Source of the DNA: an uncultured Clostridia bacterium
Lineage (GTDB): Bacteria > Bacillota > Clostridia > Oscillospirales > Acutalibacteraceae
DNA: 8,137 bases
NCBI GenBank assembly: GCA_946042285.1
Contig: CAMGDK010000062.1
Location: 1 to 8,137 of the forward strand
Direction of reading: 5' to 3'
Both the position numbers and the translations under genes were made by a program. The notes under the pieces were generated by a model that searched no databases, was not told where the DNA came from, and saw only the letters and a list, made by a program, of their open reading frames with translations. This document shows positions 1 through 6,375 of the stretch, in pieces (the stretch's first letter is position 1; each line of letters begins with the position of its first letter).

Positions 1-254
1 CAGGTGTTTGTATAGATACAGATTGTTCACTTGGTATGTGTGCCGAGCGAAATGCTTTGTCAACGATGATTACTAATGGCGAGTATGATGTTGAGATGAT
101 TATTGCGGTTACTAAAGTAGGTAAGGTAATACCACCTTGCGGTGCCTGTCGTGAATTTATGTGGCAACTTAACAATTCAAAAGATATCAAAGTCATTGTG
201 GATAATGAAGGAACGGTTGTTAATCTTGAAGATTTAATGCCATATCCATACTAA
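1..254 (+). CDS. Cytidine deaminase / blasticidin S deaminase-like protein, 5'-truncated by window edge
   Basis: The reading frame is open from the left edge (first full codon at 3) to TAA at 252-254, so only about the last 83 residues are present. The two zinc-binding signatures of the cytidine deaminase superfamily are visible. One is CAERNA, just after position 36, giving a Cys zinc ligand and the Glu proton shuttle. The other is PPCGACRE, around 133-156, giving the PCxxC ligands. The family hydrolytically deaminates cytidine-type pyrimidines in the cytosol, using Zn2+-activated water. The spacing and the CAERN/CGACRE wording fit the small single-domain deaminases, either nucleoside salvage enzymes or blasticidin-S-deaminase relatives. 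The substrate cannot be decided from this fragment. The ATG at 36 is internal to the motif and is not the start. The next gene begins 13 nt after the stop, so the two are probably co-transcribed. Confidence 0.85.
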   Translation, partial: GVCIDTDCSLGMCAERNALSTMITNGEYDVEMIIAVTKVGKVIPPCGACREFMWQLNNSKDIKVIVDNEGTVVNLEDLMPYPY

Positions 255-257
255 TTT

Positions 258-261
258 GGAG
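258..261 (+). promoter_or_regulatory. Ribosome binding site GGAG deciding the start at 268
   Basis: GGAG lies 6 nt before ATG 268. An in-frame TTG at 256 overlaps this motif and has no Shine-Dalgarno sequence of its own, so ATG 268 is preferred. Confidence 0.7.
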
Positions 262-267
262 AAATAT

Positions 268-681
268 ATGCAAAATATTAGATATGCAAATTTTGATGAT
301 TACGAATTGATATTGAGAATTGACGATTCAATATCAAAAAATAGATGGAAAACTTGGACAGATAACAAACAAGCCATATTTGCCTTTGATGACAACGAGT
401 TTTTAGGATGGTTGCAATACAGCTATTTCATTGAGAAGTGGCCTTTTGTAAACAGACTTTATGTATTTGAAAAATTCCAAAACAACGGTGCAGGTACTGC
501 TCTAATGAAATTTTGGGAAAGGGAAATGATTTCAAAAGGCGAAAACAGTCTTATGCTTTCAACAGAAAGTGACAACATAGGAGCACAACGCCTATATAGT
601 CGTTTAGGTTATAAATGTGTTGGAGAGCTTAATTTACGAGAAGAAAACATCGAGTTAATTATGTTAAAGGATTTATTATGA
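268..681 (+). CDS. GNAT family N-acetyltransferase
   Basis: This is a 137-residue cytosolic protein with the layout of a single-domain GCN5-related acetyltransferase, which moves an acetyl group from acetyl-CoA to an amine. Motif A, the acetyl-CoA pyrophosphate loop, reads QNNGAG at residues 71-76, after the beta4 strand NRLYVFEKF. Motif B follows as an N-x-GAQRLYSRLGYK segment, the usual helix and 'xLGY' turn near the C-terminus. Length is normal for the family. The acceptor substrate is not evident. It may be a small molecule, an antibiotic or a protein N-terminus. ATG 268 is chosen because GGAG sits 6 nt upstream. The stop codon overlaps the ATG of the decayed second GNAT gene (ATGA, 678-681), the usual arrangement for translational coupling, so this was once a deaminase-GNAT-GNAT operon. 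Confidence 0.88.
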   Translation: MQNIRYANFDDYELILRIDDSISKNRWKTWTDNKQAIFAFDDNEFLGWLQYSYFIEKWPFVNRLYVFEKFQNNGAGTALMKFWEREMISKGENSLMLSTESDNIGAQRLYSRLGYKCVGELNLREENIELIMLKDLL

Positions 682-832
682 TTAGAGAAGCACAGCAAAA
701 TGATTTAGAACAAATTTTGAATTTGTATTTGGATTTGCACGAAAAAGAAATACCAAGTAATAACGAATAATTACGAAATACTTGGCAACATATAATTGTA
801 CAGATAAAACTGCTTTTATTCAGTGGATATAA
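678..832 (+). pseudogene. Remnant of a second GNAT acetyltransferase (stop codon plus internal deletion)
   Basis: The ATG at 678 has AAGGA at 667-671 upstream and overlaps the previous stop. It opens 30 codons that read like a GNAT N-terminus (MIREAQQNDLEQILNLYLDL, then HEKEIP). The frame then hits TAA at 768-770. Directly after the stop, still in frame, come LRNTWQHI-type codons (771-794), which from memory of this acetyltransferase subfamily is the expected continuation. From about 797, in another frame, the DNA encodes CTDKTAFIQWI and then TAA 830-832, which resembles the C-terminal end of such proteins. About 90-100 residues, including the acetyl-CoA-binding core, are therefore missing. 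The reading is a nonsense mutation plus an out-of-frame internal deletion. No functional enzyme can be made. A 30-residue peptide could still be translated, but I see no reason to assign it a role. Confidence 0.72.
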
Positions 833-850
833 GGAGTAATTTTGCATTAT

Positions 851-894
851 TTCACGCAAATTTAACACAAACTAAATAAATACTGAACTTAATA
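851..894 (+). promoter_or_regulatory. Possible PhoP-box-like operator: hexamers at 11-bp spacing before the phosphate transporter
   Basis: Four hexamers fall exactly 11 bp apart: TTCACG (851), TTAACA (862), TAAATA (873) and TGAACT (884). TTAATA (889) abuts the last. The Bacillus PhoP recognition element is a set of TT(A/C/T)A(C/T)A repeats separated by about 5 bp. Here the first three units match in 5, 6 and 5 of 6 positions and the fourth in 4. The array ends about 30 nt before the start of a Na+/phosphate cotransporter, a natural Pho-regulon gene. The DNA is A+T-rich, so partial matches by chance are possible. I do not see a convincing separate -35/-10 pair for this gene. Confidence 0.4.
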
Positions 895-910
895 GATGTA
901 TTGTTACATA

Positions 911-918
911 GAGGTGAT
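911..918 (+). promoter_or_regulatory. Ribosome binding site GAGGTGAT for the Na/Pi cotransporter
   Basis: GAGGTGAT is complementary to the 16S 3' end and lies a few nt before ATG 922. The in-frame TTG at 901 lies upstream of this site and has no Shine-Dalgarno of its own, so ATG 922 is the start. Confidence 0.8.
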
Positions 919-921
919 GAT

Positions 922-2667
922 ATGTCTGTTTATAATATTTTATCTTTAGTCGGCGGACTTGCTATGTTCCTGTTTGGAATGAATTATATGGGTGTGTCGC
1001 TTGAAAAGCTCGGCGGCGGTAGATTTGAGTCCGTTCTCGAAAAAATGACTAACAGCAGAATTAAAGGTGTACTTCTCGGTGCAGGTGTTACTGCTGTAAT
1101 TCAATCATCAAGCGCAGTCACGGTTATGGCTGTCGGATTTGTAAACTCATCAATTATGTCATTGCGTCAGGTTATCGGCATTATTATGGGTGCAAATATC
1201 GGTACAACGATTACAAGCTGGATACTTTCGCTTACAAGTATTGATTCGTCAAACATTTTTGTAAGCATGCTTAAGCCGTCATCTTTTACGCCGGTACTTG
1301 CTTTAATCGGCATAATTATGTTTATGACAGGCAAAAAGGATAAAAAGAAGGATGTTGGCTCGATTCTTTTAGGCTTTGCCATATTGATGTTCGGAATGGA
1401 AGCTATGAGCGATGCCGTTGAACCGCTTAAGAATGTGCCGGAGTTTACAAGCATATTAACAATGTTTTCAAATCCTATTCTCGGAGTGCTTGCAGGTGCA
1501 GTTCTTACAGCAGTAATTCAGTCGTCATCAGCGTCTGTCGGAATATTGCAGGCGTTGGCAGTCACCGGATCAATTACTGTTTCATCGGCATTTCCGATAA
1601 TCCTCGGTCAAAATATCGGTACTTGTATTACCGCAATCATTTCATCAATCGGTACAAGCAAGAACGCCAAGCGAACCGCTGTTGTTCACCTCGCCTTTAA
1701 TACAATCGGTGTTATTCTTGCGATGATTATTTTCTATGGTATAAATGCAGTATTCGGATTGCCGTTTGTTAAAGAATCTGTCAACGCAACGTATATCGCG
1801 ATAATTCATACAGTCTTCAACCTGTTCTCAACAATAGTATTATTTCCGTTCGGTAAACAGCTTGAAAAGCTTGCGTGCATTATTATTCCGGATAAAGAAA
1901 ACGATGAGGACAAAACTCTCATTGACGAAAGATTTTTGATGACTCCGTCATACGCTATTGACAAGGTTAAGGAGCAAGCAAATGACATGGGTGCCCTTGC
2001 CGTGAGCAATGTTAATTTATGCCTTGATTTGATTAAAAAGTATTCTCGCAGTAATGATGCAAAAATTGCAGAAAACGAAGCGCAATTAGACAAGCTTGAG
2101 GATGAGCTTGAGACATATCTTGTAAAAATCAGCTCGATGGATTTGAGTATTGACGACTCAATAAAGCTGTCAAAGCTTAATCATGCGATAACAAATTTTG
2201 AGCGTATCGGCGACTACGGTGTTAATATATTGAAAATAAAAAGAAGGATGCACGAAAGCCGTGTTCATTTTACAAACGACGCAAATCATGAGCTTGAGGT
2301 GATGAGCAGGGCAGTGCAGGATATTCTTAAAAGGTCGATTGATGCATTTGTCAATGATGATATTGATGCTGCACAGGAGATTGAGCCGTTAGAGCAGGTT
2401 ATCAATAATCTTAAGGAGATCCTTCGTGCAAAGCACGCAAAAAGAATACAGCAGGGTGAATGTAGCGTTGAAAACGGAATGTTGTTTTTTGACATTGTTA
2501 ATTCATTTGAAAGGATTGCCGACCACTGCTCAAATCTTGCAGTTTGCATAATCGAGCTTTCAAACGGAAGCTATCAAACTCATAGCTATTTGAAATCAGT
2601 CAAAAGCAGAAACAACAAAAGCTTCATGGAGCTTTTTGAAGAAAATCTCATAAAATATCAAGTGTAA
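922..2667 (+). CDS. Na+/phosphate cotransporter of the NptA/YjbB type with C-terminal PhoU-like domain
   Basis: This 581-residue membrane protein is predicted to import inorganic phosphate with Na+ (SLC34/PF02690-like family). The transporter half, about residues 1-320, shows the family's inverted repeat. The first QSSS is at 61-64, followed by GANIGTT (90-96). The second QSSS is at 200-203, followed by GQNIGTC (229-235). These motifs form the phosphate/Na+ binding site in SLC34-type carriers. Several hydrophobic helices surround them, with a short charged loop GKKDKKKD (137-144). Residues from about 340 to 555 are a cytosolic PhoU-like helical bundle with both metal-binding signatures, FERIGD (426-431) and FERIADH (529-535). 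In this family the PhoU part is thought to modulate transport or sense phosphate status. The length suits the fused bacterial subfamily. It is transcribed alone, with a possible PhoP-type array upstream and a hairpin downstream. By hand count its 5' part (961-1020) is about 50% G+C, clearly richer than the flanking accessory genes. Confidence 0.93.
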   Translation: MSVYNILSLVGGLAMFLFGMNYMGVSLEKLGGGRFESVLEKMTNSRIKGVLLGAGVTAVIQSSSAVTVMAVGFVNSSIMSLRQVIGIIMGANIGTTITSWILSLTSIDSSNIFVSMLKPSSFTPVLALIGIIMFMTGKKDKKKDVGSILLGFAILMFGMEAMSDAVEPLKNVPEFTSILTMFSNPILGVLAGAVLTAVIQSSSASVGILQALAVTGSITVSSAFPIILGQNIGTCITAIISSIGTSKNAKRTAVVHLAFNTIGVILAMIIFYGINAVFGLPFVKESVNATYIAIIHTVFNLFSTIVLFPFGKQLEKLACIIIPDKENDEDKTLIDERFLMTPSYAIDKVKEQANDMGALAVSNVNLCLDLIKKYSRSNDAKIAENEAQLDKLEDELETYLVKISSMDLSIDDSIKLSKLNHAITNFERIGDYGVNILKIKRRMHESRVHFTNDANHELEVMSRAVQDILKRSIDAFVNDDIDAAQEIEPLEQVINNLKEILRAKHAKRIQQGECSVENGMLFFDIVNSFERIADHCSNLAVCIIELSNGSYQTHSYLKSVKSRNNKSFMELFEENLIKYQV

Positions 2668-2681
2668 ACTAACAGTTATCT

Positions 2682-2721
2682 AATTAAGGAGTTCCATATT
2701 CATTTATGGTGCTCCTTAATT
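2682..2721 (+). terminator. Hairpin after the Na/Pi cotransporter, probable (weak) terminator
   Basis: AATTAAGGAG (2682-2691) pairs perfectly with CTCCTTAATT (2712-2721). CCATA/TATGG (2694-2698/2705-2709) continues the stem across one wobble and one mismatch, leaving a 6-nt loop. It starts 15 nt after the stop codon. There is no clean T-run directly after it, only the TTAATT end of the stem and a T-stretch near 2739-2746, so termination may be incomplete. Confidence 0.6.
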
Positions 2722-2807
2722 CATTATTGCAGTGAGGATTTTTCTTACAAAAAACGATTAAAAATTTATGCAAACTATATAAAAAATGATTGTACTGTAT
2801 TTTATAC

Positions 2808-2836
2808 TTGAATACATATACTTTATTCGATATAAT
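2808..2836 (+). promoter_or_regulatory. Sigma-A-type promoter for the large surface protein
   Basis: TTGAAT (2808-2813) and a perfect TATAAT (2831-2836) are separated by exactly 17 bp. Transcription would begin near 2843, giving a leader of about 80 nt before GTG 2922. I found no known riboswitch in the leader, only a small GGAA/TTCC hairpin (2845-2857). Confidence 0.8.
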
Positions 2837-2907
2837 ACAATTGTGGAATTATTTTCCAATATCGTTTGGATTGGTGGCTTATCTAAATGGTAAAATAATA
2901 CTTGTAC

Positions 2908-2915
2908 AAGGAGGT
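2908..2915 (+). promoter_or_regulatory. Strong ribosome binding site AAGGAGGT for GTG start 2922
   Basis: AAGGAGGT is a near-perfect anti-16S match placed 6 nt before GTG 2922. It fixes the start of the surface protein. The frame stays open upstream to TTG 2790, but that stretch contains the promoter itself. The first bases of the site form the right end of a 10-bp palindrome (2901-2910). Confidence 0.88.
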
Positions 2916-2921
2916 AAATTT

Positions 2922-5900
2922 GTGAAAAATGTAATAAAAAAGGCATTGTGTGTTCTTTTGGCTTTTATGATGGTTTTGCCATCAATGGCAATTATAGATG
3001 GTTTAAGCAATAACGATACAGTAGTTGCTTATGCTGCTTCAAAAAAGAGCAAATCAAAGACAAGCGTTGCCAAACCCAAAATCCTTTCTGTAAAAGCTAA
3101 AGCAAGCAATTCATTGGATGTGAGCTTTAAAGCTGTTAGCAAGGTGAATGGTTATGAAATTTCTTATTCAACAAATAAGAAGTTCAAAAAGAAGACCACA
3201 AAGAAAGTTGTGGTTAAAATTACAAAAAAGAACAAGAAATCCAAGAAATTTACAAAGAGAATTTCAAAGCTCAAGAAAAACAAAAAATATTATGTAAGAG
3301 TTAGGGCGTATAAGGTTGTTAAAAAGAAGAAGGTTTATGGCAAGTATTCTTCTGTTAAAGCTGCAAAGGCCAAGAAAATTTCTAAGCCGGCAGTAGTGCA
3401 GCCTGTTACTGAACCAACAGTAACACAGCCTGTTACTGAACCAACAGTAACACAGCCGGAATTACCTGAGAAGCTTCCGGTAAATCCTTTAGTAAACACA
3501 TCGTCAAACTCACAGGTTGTTACAGGCGAAATTCCTGCTAACCCGGCAACTGCACAGGTTGTTTATAATGTTGATGAAGCCACAAGATTTACAAAGGGTG
3601 AATGGACTAAGCTTCTTATTGAAAAAATTGGAGCGGATATAACCGAATATCAACAAGTATTTGGCTACTCATATTCTGATATTAACGGTAACGAAAATGC
3701 CGCTTACATTGAGGCTGCTCACAGCCTTGGTATTCTTCCTGAGTCAGCAGATCCGGGATATGATGCGAATAACGATGTTCCCGTATTCTATCCTCAAGAG
3801 TTGGCTACAAGGGAGTTTGCAGCGTATACAGCAGTTAAAGCTGCAGGTTTTGTTGCGAGCGATTCAGACATCATCAATTTTGCGGATGCTGCTTCAATCA
3901 AGAATATCAAAGAGGTGTCTGTTGCTGTAAAAAATGAGTTCCTTAATGCTTCAGGTGGTTCATTCAATCCAAATGCTGAAATGACAGGTACTGACAAAAA
4001 CCAAATATTTGCAAAGTTAGATAATCTTAAAGCATCACTTAATATTGATAAGGAAAAGTTATACCAAAATATAACCTATTCTCCAAATGCGGAAGGTGCA
4101 AACTCAAGTGATTACACAGTAACAACTAATGCAGATCAGTCATTTACAGTTGCTATTCCTGAAACAGCCGGTAATTTCAAGGTTGGCGATGTAGTTATTC
4201 TTCCTGCAAATAACACATACATCACTGGCTTTCCAATTAAAGTAACTGCTGTATCAAGCAGTAACGGCAATTATACCATTACAGCAGTAACACCTGATAT
4301 TGCAGAGGTTTATACAGGCATTGAGTATCAAGGTTATGGTACTCCTGATGTTAGTAAGATTCAGCCGGCAGAAGGTGTAAGCGTTGCTTATGATCCAAAT
4401 GGTCTTGTTAATTCAGGCGGGGCTCAACAGTTTAAAATTGATACAGGTGATCAGTCGGTATCGGGATTTGGAAAAATCAGCCTCAATTTGGAGAAGAAAT
4501 TGTCAGACAATTCAAAGCTTACCGGTTCAATTGAGGTTTCTGTTCCTGAAATTCGAGCAAGACTGAAGGCAAGTGTTGGTCTGTTTAGCGGAATTAAAAT
4601 TGAAGATTTCCTTGTATCGGCAACAGAGAAGTTGAAGGTAACCGGTTCTTTGTCAGTTTCTTCACCAGATTCAAATGTTACTAAGGATTGGATTCTTACA
4701 AAGGTTCCTGTTCCTATCGGACCAACAGGTCTTTCTGTTGATTTTGTGATTTATGCGACAGTTTCGGCAGAAGGCGAAGTTTCAATTTCATATTCTATCG
4801 ACTCTACACAAGGTCTTCAAATTGTAAACGGTACACCAAGATACATCACCTCTATAACTCACAATTTAGATAACATTTCTCTAAAGGGTGAGTTTAAGAT
4901 CGGTCCGAAAATCAGCTTGGGATTATGGGCATTGAGTGTATTTAATATTGTTGGTATCGCAGCTGATCTCGGTTTGGGCGCAAATGCATCCTTAAATGTG
5001 CATCCGGATGTTACACCGACTCTTACATGTATCGCTGCAAATCTTTTTGTATATTTCTCAGTAGGCCTTGATGATGAATGCTTGGCAAGTAAAATAACTG
5101 AGTGGTTCAGTATCAAAGCATCAATAGATATACTTGATGATGAAAGCGGTGCATTCGCAAAATTACATTTTGAAAACGGTGTTAAGGTAGACGAGTGTAC
5201 ATATGGTTCCGGTTACTTTAGCGGTAGAATTGTCGAACGTCGTGGCAATGCAGTTATTGGAATACCGGGCGCAAGCGTCAATATTTATTCCGGAAATTCT
5301 TTTGTAGGCGTTATTTATTCGGATTCCGACGGTAAGTTTAAGACTGAGAATCTTCCGATAGGTGAATATCGAGTTGTTGTTTCGGCAACAGGATACAAGA
5401 GATATGTTTCAACAGAAACTATTTCCGTTGCAGGCGGTGTATCAATTCAACCTTATGAAATGACACCGAAAAACAGTGACGGAACAGGATTTGTTCAAGT
5501 TGTTGTTAACAATGCAGTAAATGGTGAAGCTATCGGAAATGTAGCTTATAAGGTATATCAGGGTTGGAATAACATAAATGGTGATGTTATTGCAAACGGC
5601 GAAGCGTCTAATGGTACATTTGACATTGAACTCCCGGTTGGAAACTTTACAATTTATGCAGAAGCAGAAGGTTTTTCTGCCTCAATAGTTAATGTCGCAG
5701 TTATTGAAGACGAAACCATAAATAAAACCATTACACTCAATCCTTATGATTCCTCACTTGAAGGTAAAATAAGGGTGGTTCTTAACTGGGGTGAAGAACC
5801 AAGCGACCTTGATTCTCATATGTACTACGGAAAAGCAAATTTAGATGGATTTGAGCATCATATGTACTTTGCTGTAAGAAACGATGAAGAGTATAATAGT

Positions 5901-6281
5901 GAAGTTTGTGATCTTGATACTGATGATGTAGATAGCTACGGTCCTGAAACAATAACTGTATTTGAAGTTGATCAGAATAGTAAATATTCCTATTTTGTGC
6001 ATAATTACACGGATAAGAGTTATACGAATACAAAGAGGCTCAGTGAATCCGGTGCAACAATTAGAGTATTTTTTGGTAACGAATTAAGAGCAACCTTCTT
6101 TGTTCCTGCTGATACAGAAGGAACAGTATGGCATGTTTTTGATTACGATCCTTCTACAGATGCTATTATTCCGGTAAACGAAATGTATTATCAAAATTAT
6201 GTTGAGGATGTAAACATTCGTGAAAGTGATTTTTCGGAATATAGTGATTTTTCAGAGTCCAATTCAGATTATTATGAATAA
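2922..6281 (+). CDS. Large secreted multidomain surface protein (Fn3, SLH-like, regulatory-like beta domains, YfaP/DUF2135-like)
   Basis: This is a 1119-residue exported protein starting at GTG 2922. Residues 1-38 are a signal peptide: KNVIKK, a hydrophobic core, and probable cleavage after AYA38. Residues 52-150 form an Fn3-like domain so lysine-rich that 28 of residues 86-150 are Lys. A Pro/Thr/Glu linker with a duplicated 9-residue unit (QPVTEPTVT) follows at about 155-190. Residues 219-375 read as two degenerate SLH repeats, with cues such as RFTKGEW, YSDINGNENAAYIEAAHSLGI, TREFAAY, FADAASI and FNPNAEMT. They suggest attachment to wall polymer. Residues 395-470 are a small beta domain (VGDVVILPAN). 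Residues 470-760 are a beta-rich core I do not recognise. About 766-848 and 854-940 are carboxypeptidase-regulatory/CNA-B-like beta sandwiches (SDSDGKFKTENLPIGEYRV). About 946-1085 is YfaP/DUF2135-like, with EPSDLDSH (959-966) and YGPETITVFEV. The acidic tail ends at 1119, with no LPxTG sorting signal. No catalytic residues are evident. A role in adhesion, binding or surface structure is inference. Confidence 0.85.
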   Translation: MKNVIKKALCVLLAFMMVLPSMAIIDGLSNNDTVVAYAASKKSKSKTSVAKPKILSVKAKASNSLDVSFKAVSKVNGYEISYSTNKKFKKKTTKKVVVKITKKNKKSKKFTKRISKLKKNKKYYVRVRAYKVVKKKKVYGKYSSVKAAKAKKISKPAVVQPVTEPTVTQPVTEPTVTQPELPEKLPVNPLVNTSSNSQVVTGEIPANPATAQVVYNVDEATRFTKGEWTKLLIEKIGADITEYQQVFGYSYSDINGNENAAYIEAAHSLGILPESADPGYDANNDVPVFYPQELATREFAAYTAVKAAGFVASDSDIINFADAASIKNIKEVSVAVKNEFLNASGGSFNPNAEMTGTDKNQIFAKLDNLKASLNIDKEKLYQNITYSPNAEGANSSDYTVTTNADQSFTVAIPETAGNFKVGDVVILPANNTYITGFPIKVTAVSSSNGNYTITAVTPDIAEVYTGIEYQGYGTPDVSKIQPAEGVSVAYDPNGLVNSGGAQQFKIDTGDQSVSGFGKISLNLEKKLSDNSKLTGSIEVSVPEIRARLKASVGLFSGIKIEDFLVSATEKLKVTGSLSVSSPDSNVTKDWILTKVPVPIGPTGLSVDFVIYATVSAEGEVSISYSIDSTQGLQIVNGTPRYITSITHNLDNISLKGEFKIGPKISLGLWALSVFNIVGIAADLGLGANASLNVHPDVTPTLTCIAANLFVYFSVGLDDECLASKITEWFSIKASIDILDDESGAFAKLHFENGVKVDECTYGSGYFSGRIVERRGNAVIGIPGASVNIYSGNSFVGVIYSDSDGKFKTENLPIGEYRVVVSATGYKRYVSTETISVAGGVSIQPYEMTPKNSDGTGFVQVVVNNAVNGEAIGNVAYKVYQGWNNINGDVIANGEASNGTFDIELPVGNFTIYAEAEGFSASIVNVAVIEDETINKTITLNPYDSSLEGKIRVVLNWGEEPSDLDSHMYYGKANLDGFEHHMYFAVRNDEEYNSEVCDLDTDDVDSYGPETITVFEVDQNSKYSYFVHNYTDKSYTNTKRLSESGATIRVFFGNELRATFFVPADTEGTVWHVFDYDPSTDAIIPVNEMYYQNYVEDVNIRESDFSEYSDFSESNSDYYE
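3399..3457 (+). repeat. 27-bp tandem repeat coding the Pro/Thr linker
   Basis: A 27-bp unit (3399-3425) is followed by an identical copy (3426-3452) and then a 5-bp start of a third (3453-3457). Each unit encodes QPVTEPTVT. The two copies are identical at the DNA level, which points to recent duplication by slippage. The frame is kept, so copy-number change would alter linker length only. Confidence 0.9.
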
Positions 6282-6325
6282 TTCGGAATGTTTCGACTAA
6301 TTACAAAAAACTAAGTAAAACTAAA

Positions 6326-6359
6326 GTAGCATTGGCAGTCCTTGGATTGCCAATGCTAT
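6326..6359 (+). terminator. Perfect 14-bp hairpin between the surface protein and the next gene; terminator or processing element
   Basis: TAGCATTGGCA (6327-6337) pairs with TGCCAATGCTA (6348-6358). Three further pairs (G-U, U-A, C-G) close on a CUUG tetraloop (6341-6344), and a G-U pair can extend the base. On the + strand no U-run follows, so it is a poor intrinsic terminator in that direction. Read from the - strand it would be followed by a T-rich stretch (complement of 6301-6325). It may partly separate expression of the secreted protein from the two genes downstream, or stabilise an mRNA end. Confidence 0.5.
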
Positions 6360-6375
6360 AATTTAAGAGACAAAT

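Noticed and set aside
256..267. TTG 256 as start of the GNAT protein
   Set aside because: The added codons are the ribosome binding site of ATG 268.
659..868. Minus-strand open frame of 69 codons opposite the pseudogene
   Set aside because: It is only the reverse strand of decayed GNAT DNA, with no recognisable protein features and no convincing ribosome binding site.
901..921. TTG 901 as start of the Na/Pi cotransporter
   Set aside because: It adds seven residues encoded by the ribosome binding site itself. ATG 922 is correctly spaced after GAGGTGAT.
1167..2549. Three minus-strand frames (1167-1454, 1806-2093, 2286-2549)
   Set aside because: They lie inside the well-supported cotransporter gene and encode low-information antisense protein, so they are shadows.
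2790..2921. Upstream extension of the surface protein to TTG 2790 (44 more residues)
   Set aside because: It spans the -35/-10 promoter, has no Shine-Dalgarno, and would bury the signal peptide. GTG 2922 has AAGGAGGT and yields a normal signal peptide.
2843..2921. Riboswitch in the 80-nt leader of the surface protein
   Set aside because: The leader is too short and lacks conserved cores of known classes. Only a small hairpin and a palindrome are present.
3661..5116. Alternative-frame open stretches inside the surface gene (for example 3661-3930, 4384-4566, 4859-5116)
   Set aside because: They have no ribosome binding site or protein features, and the main frame is continuous through all domains.
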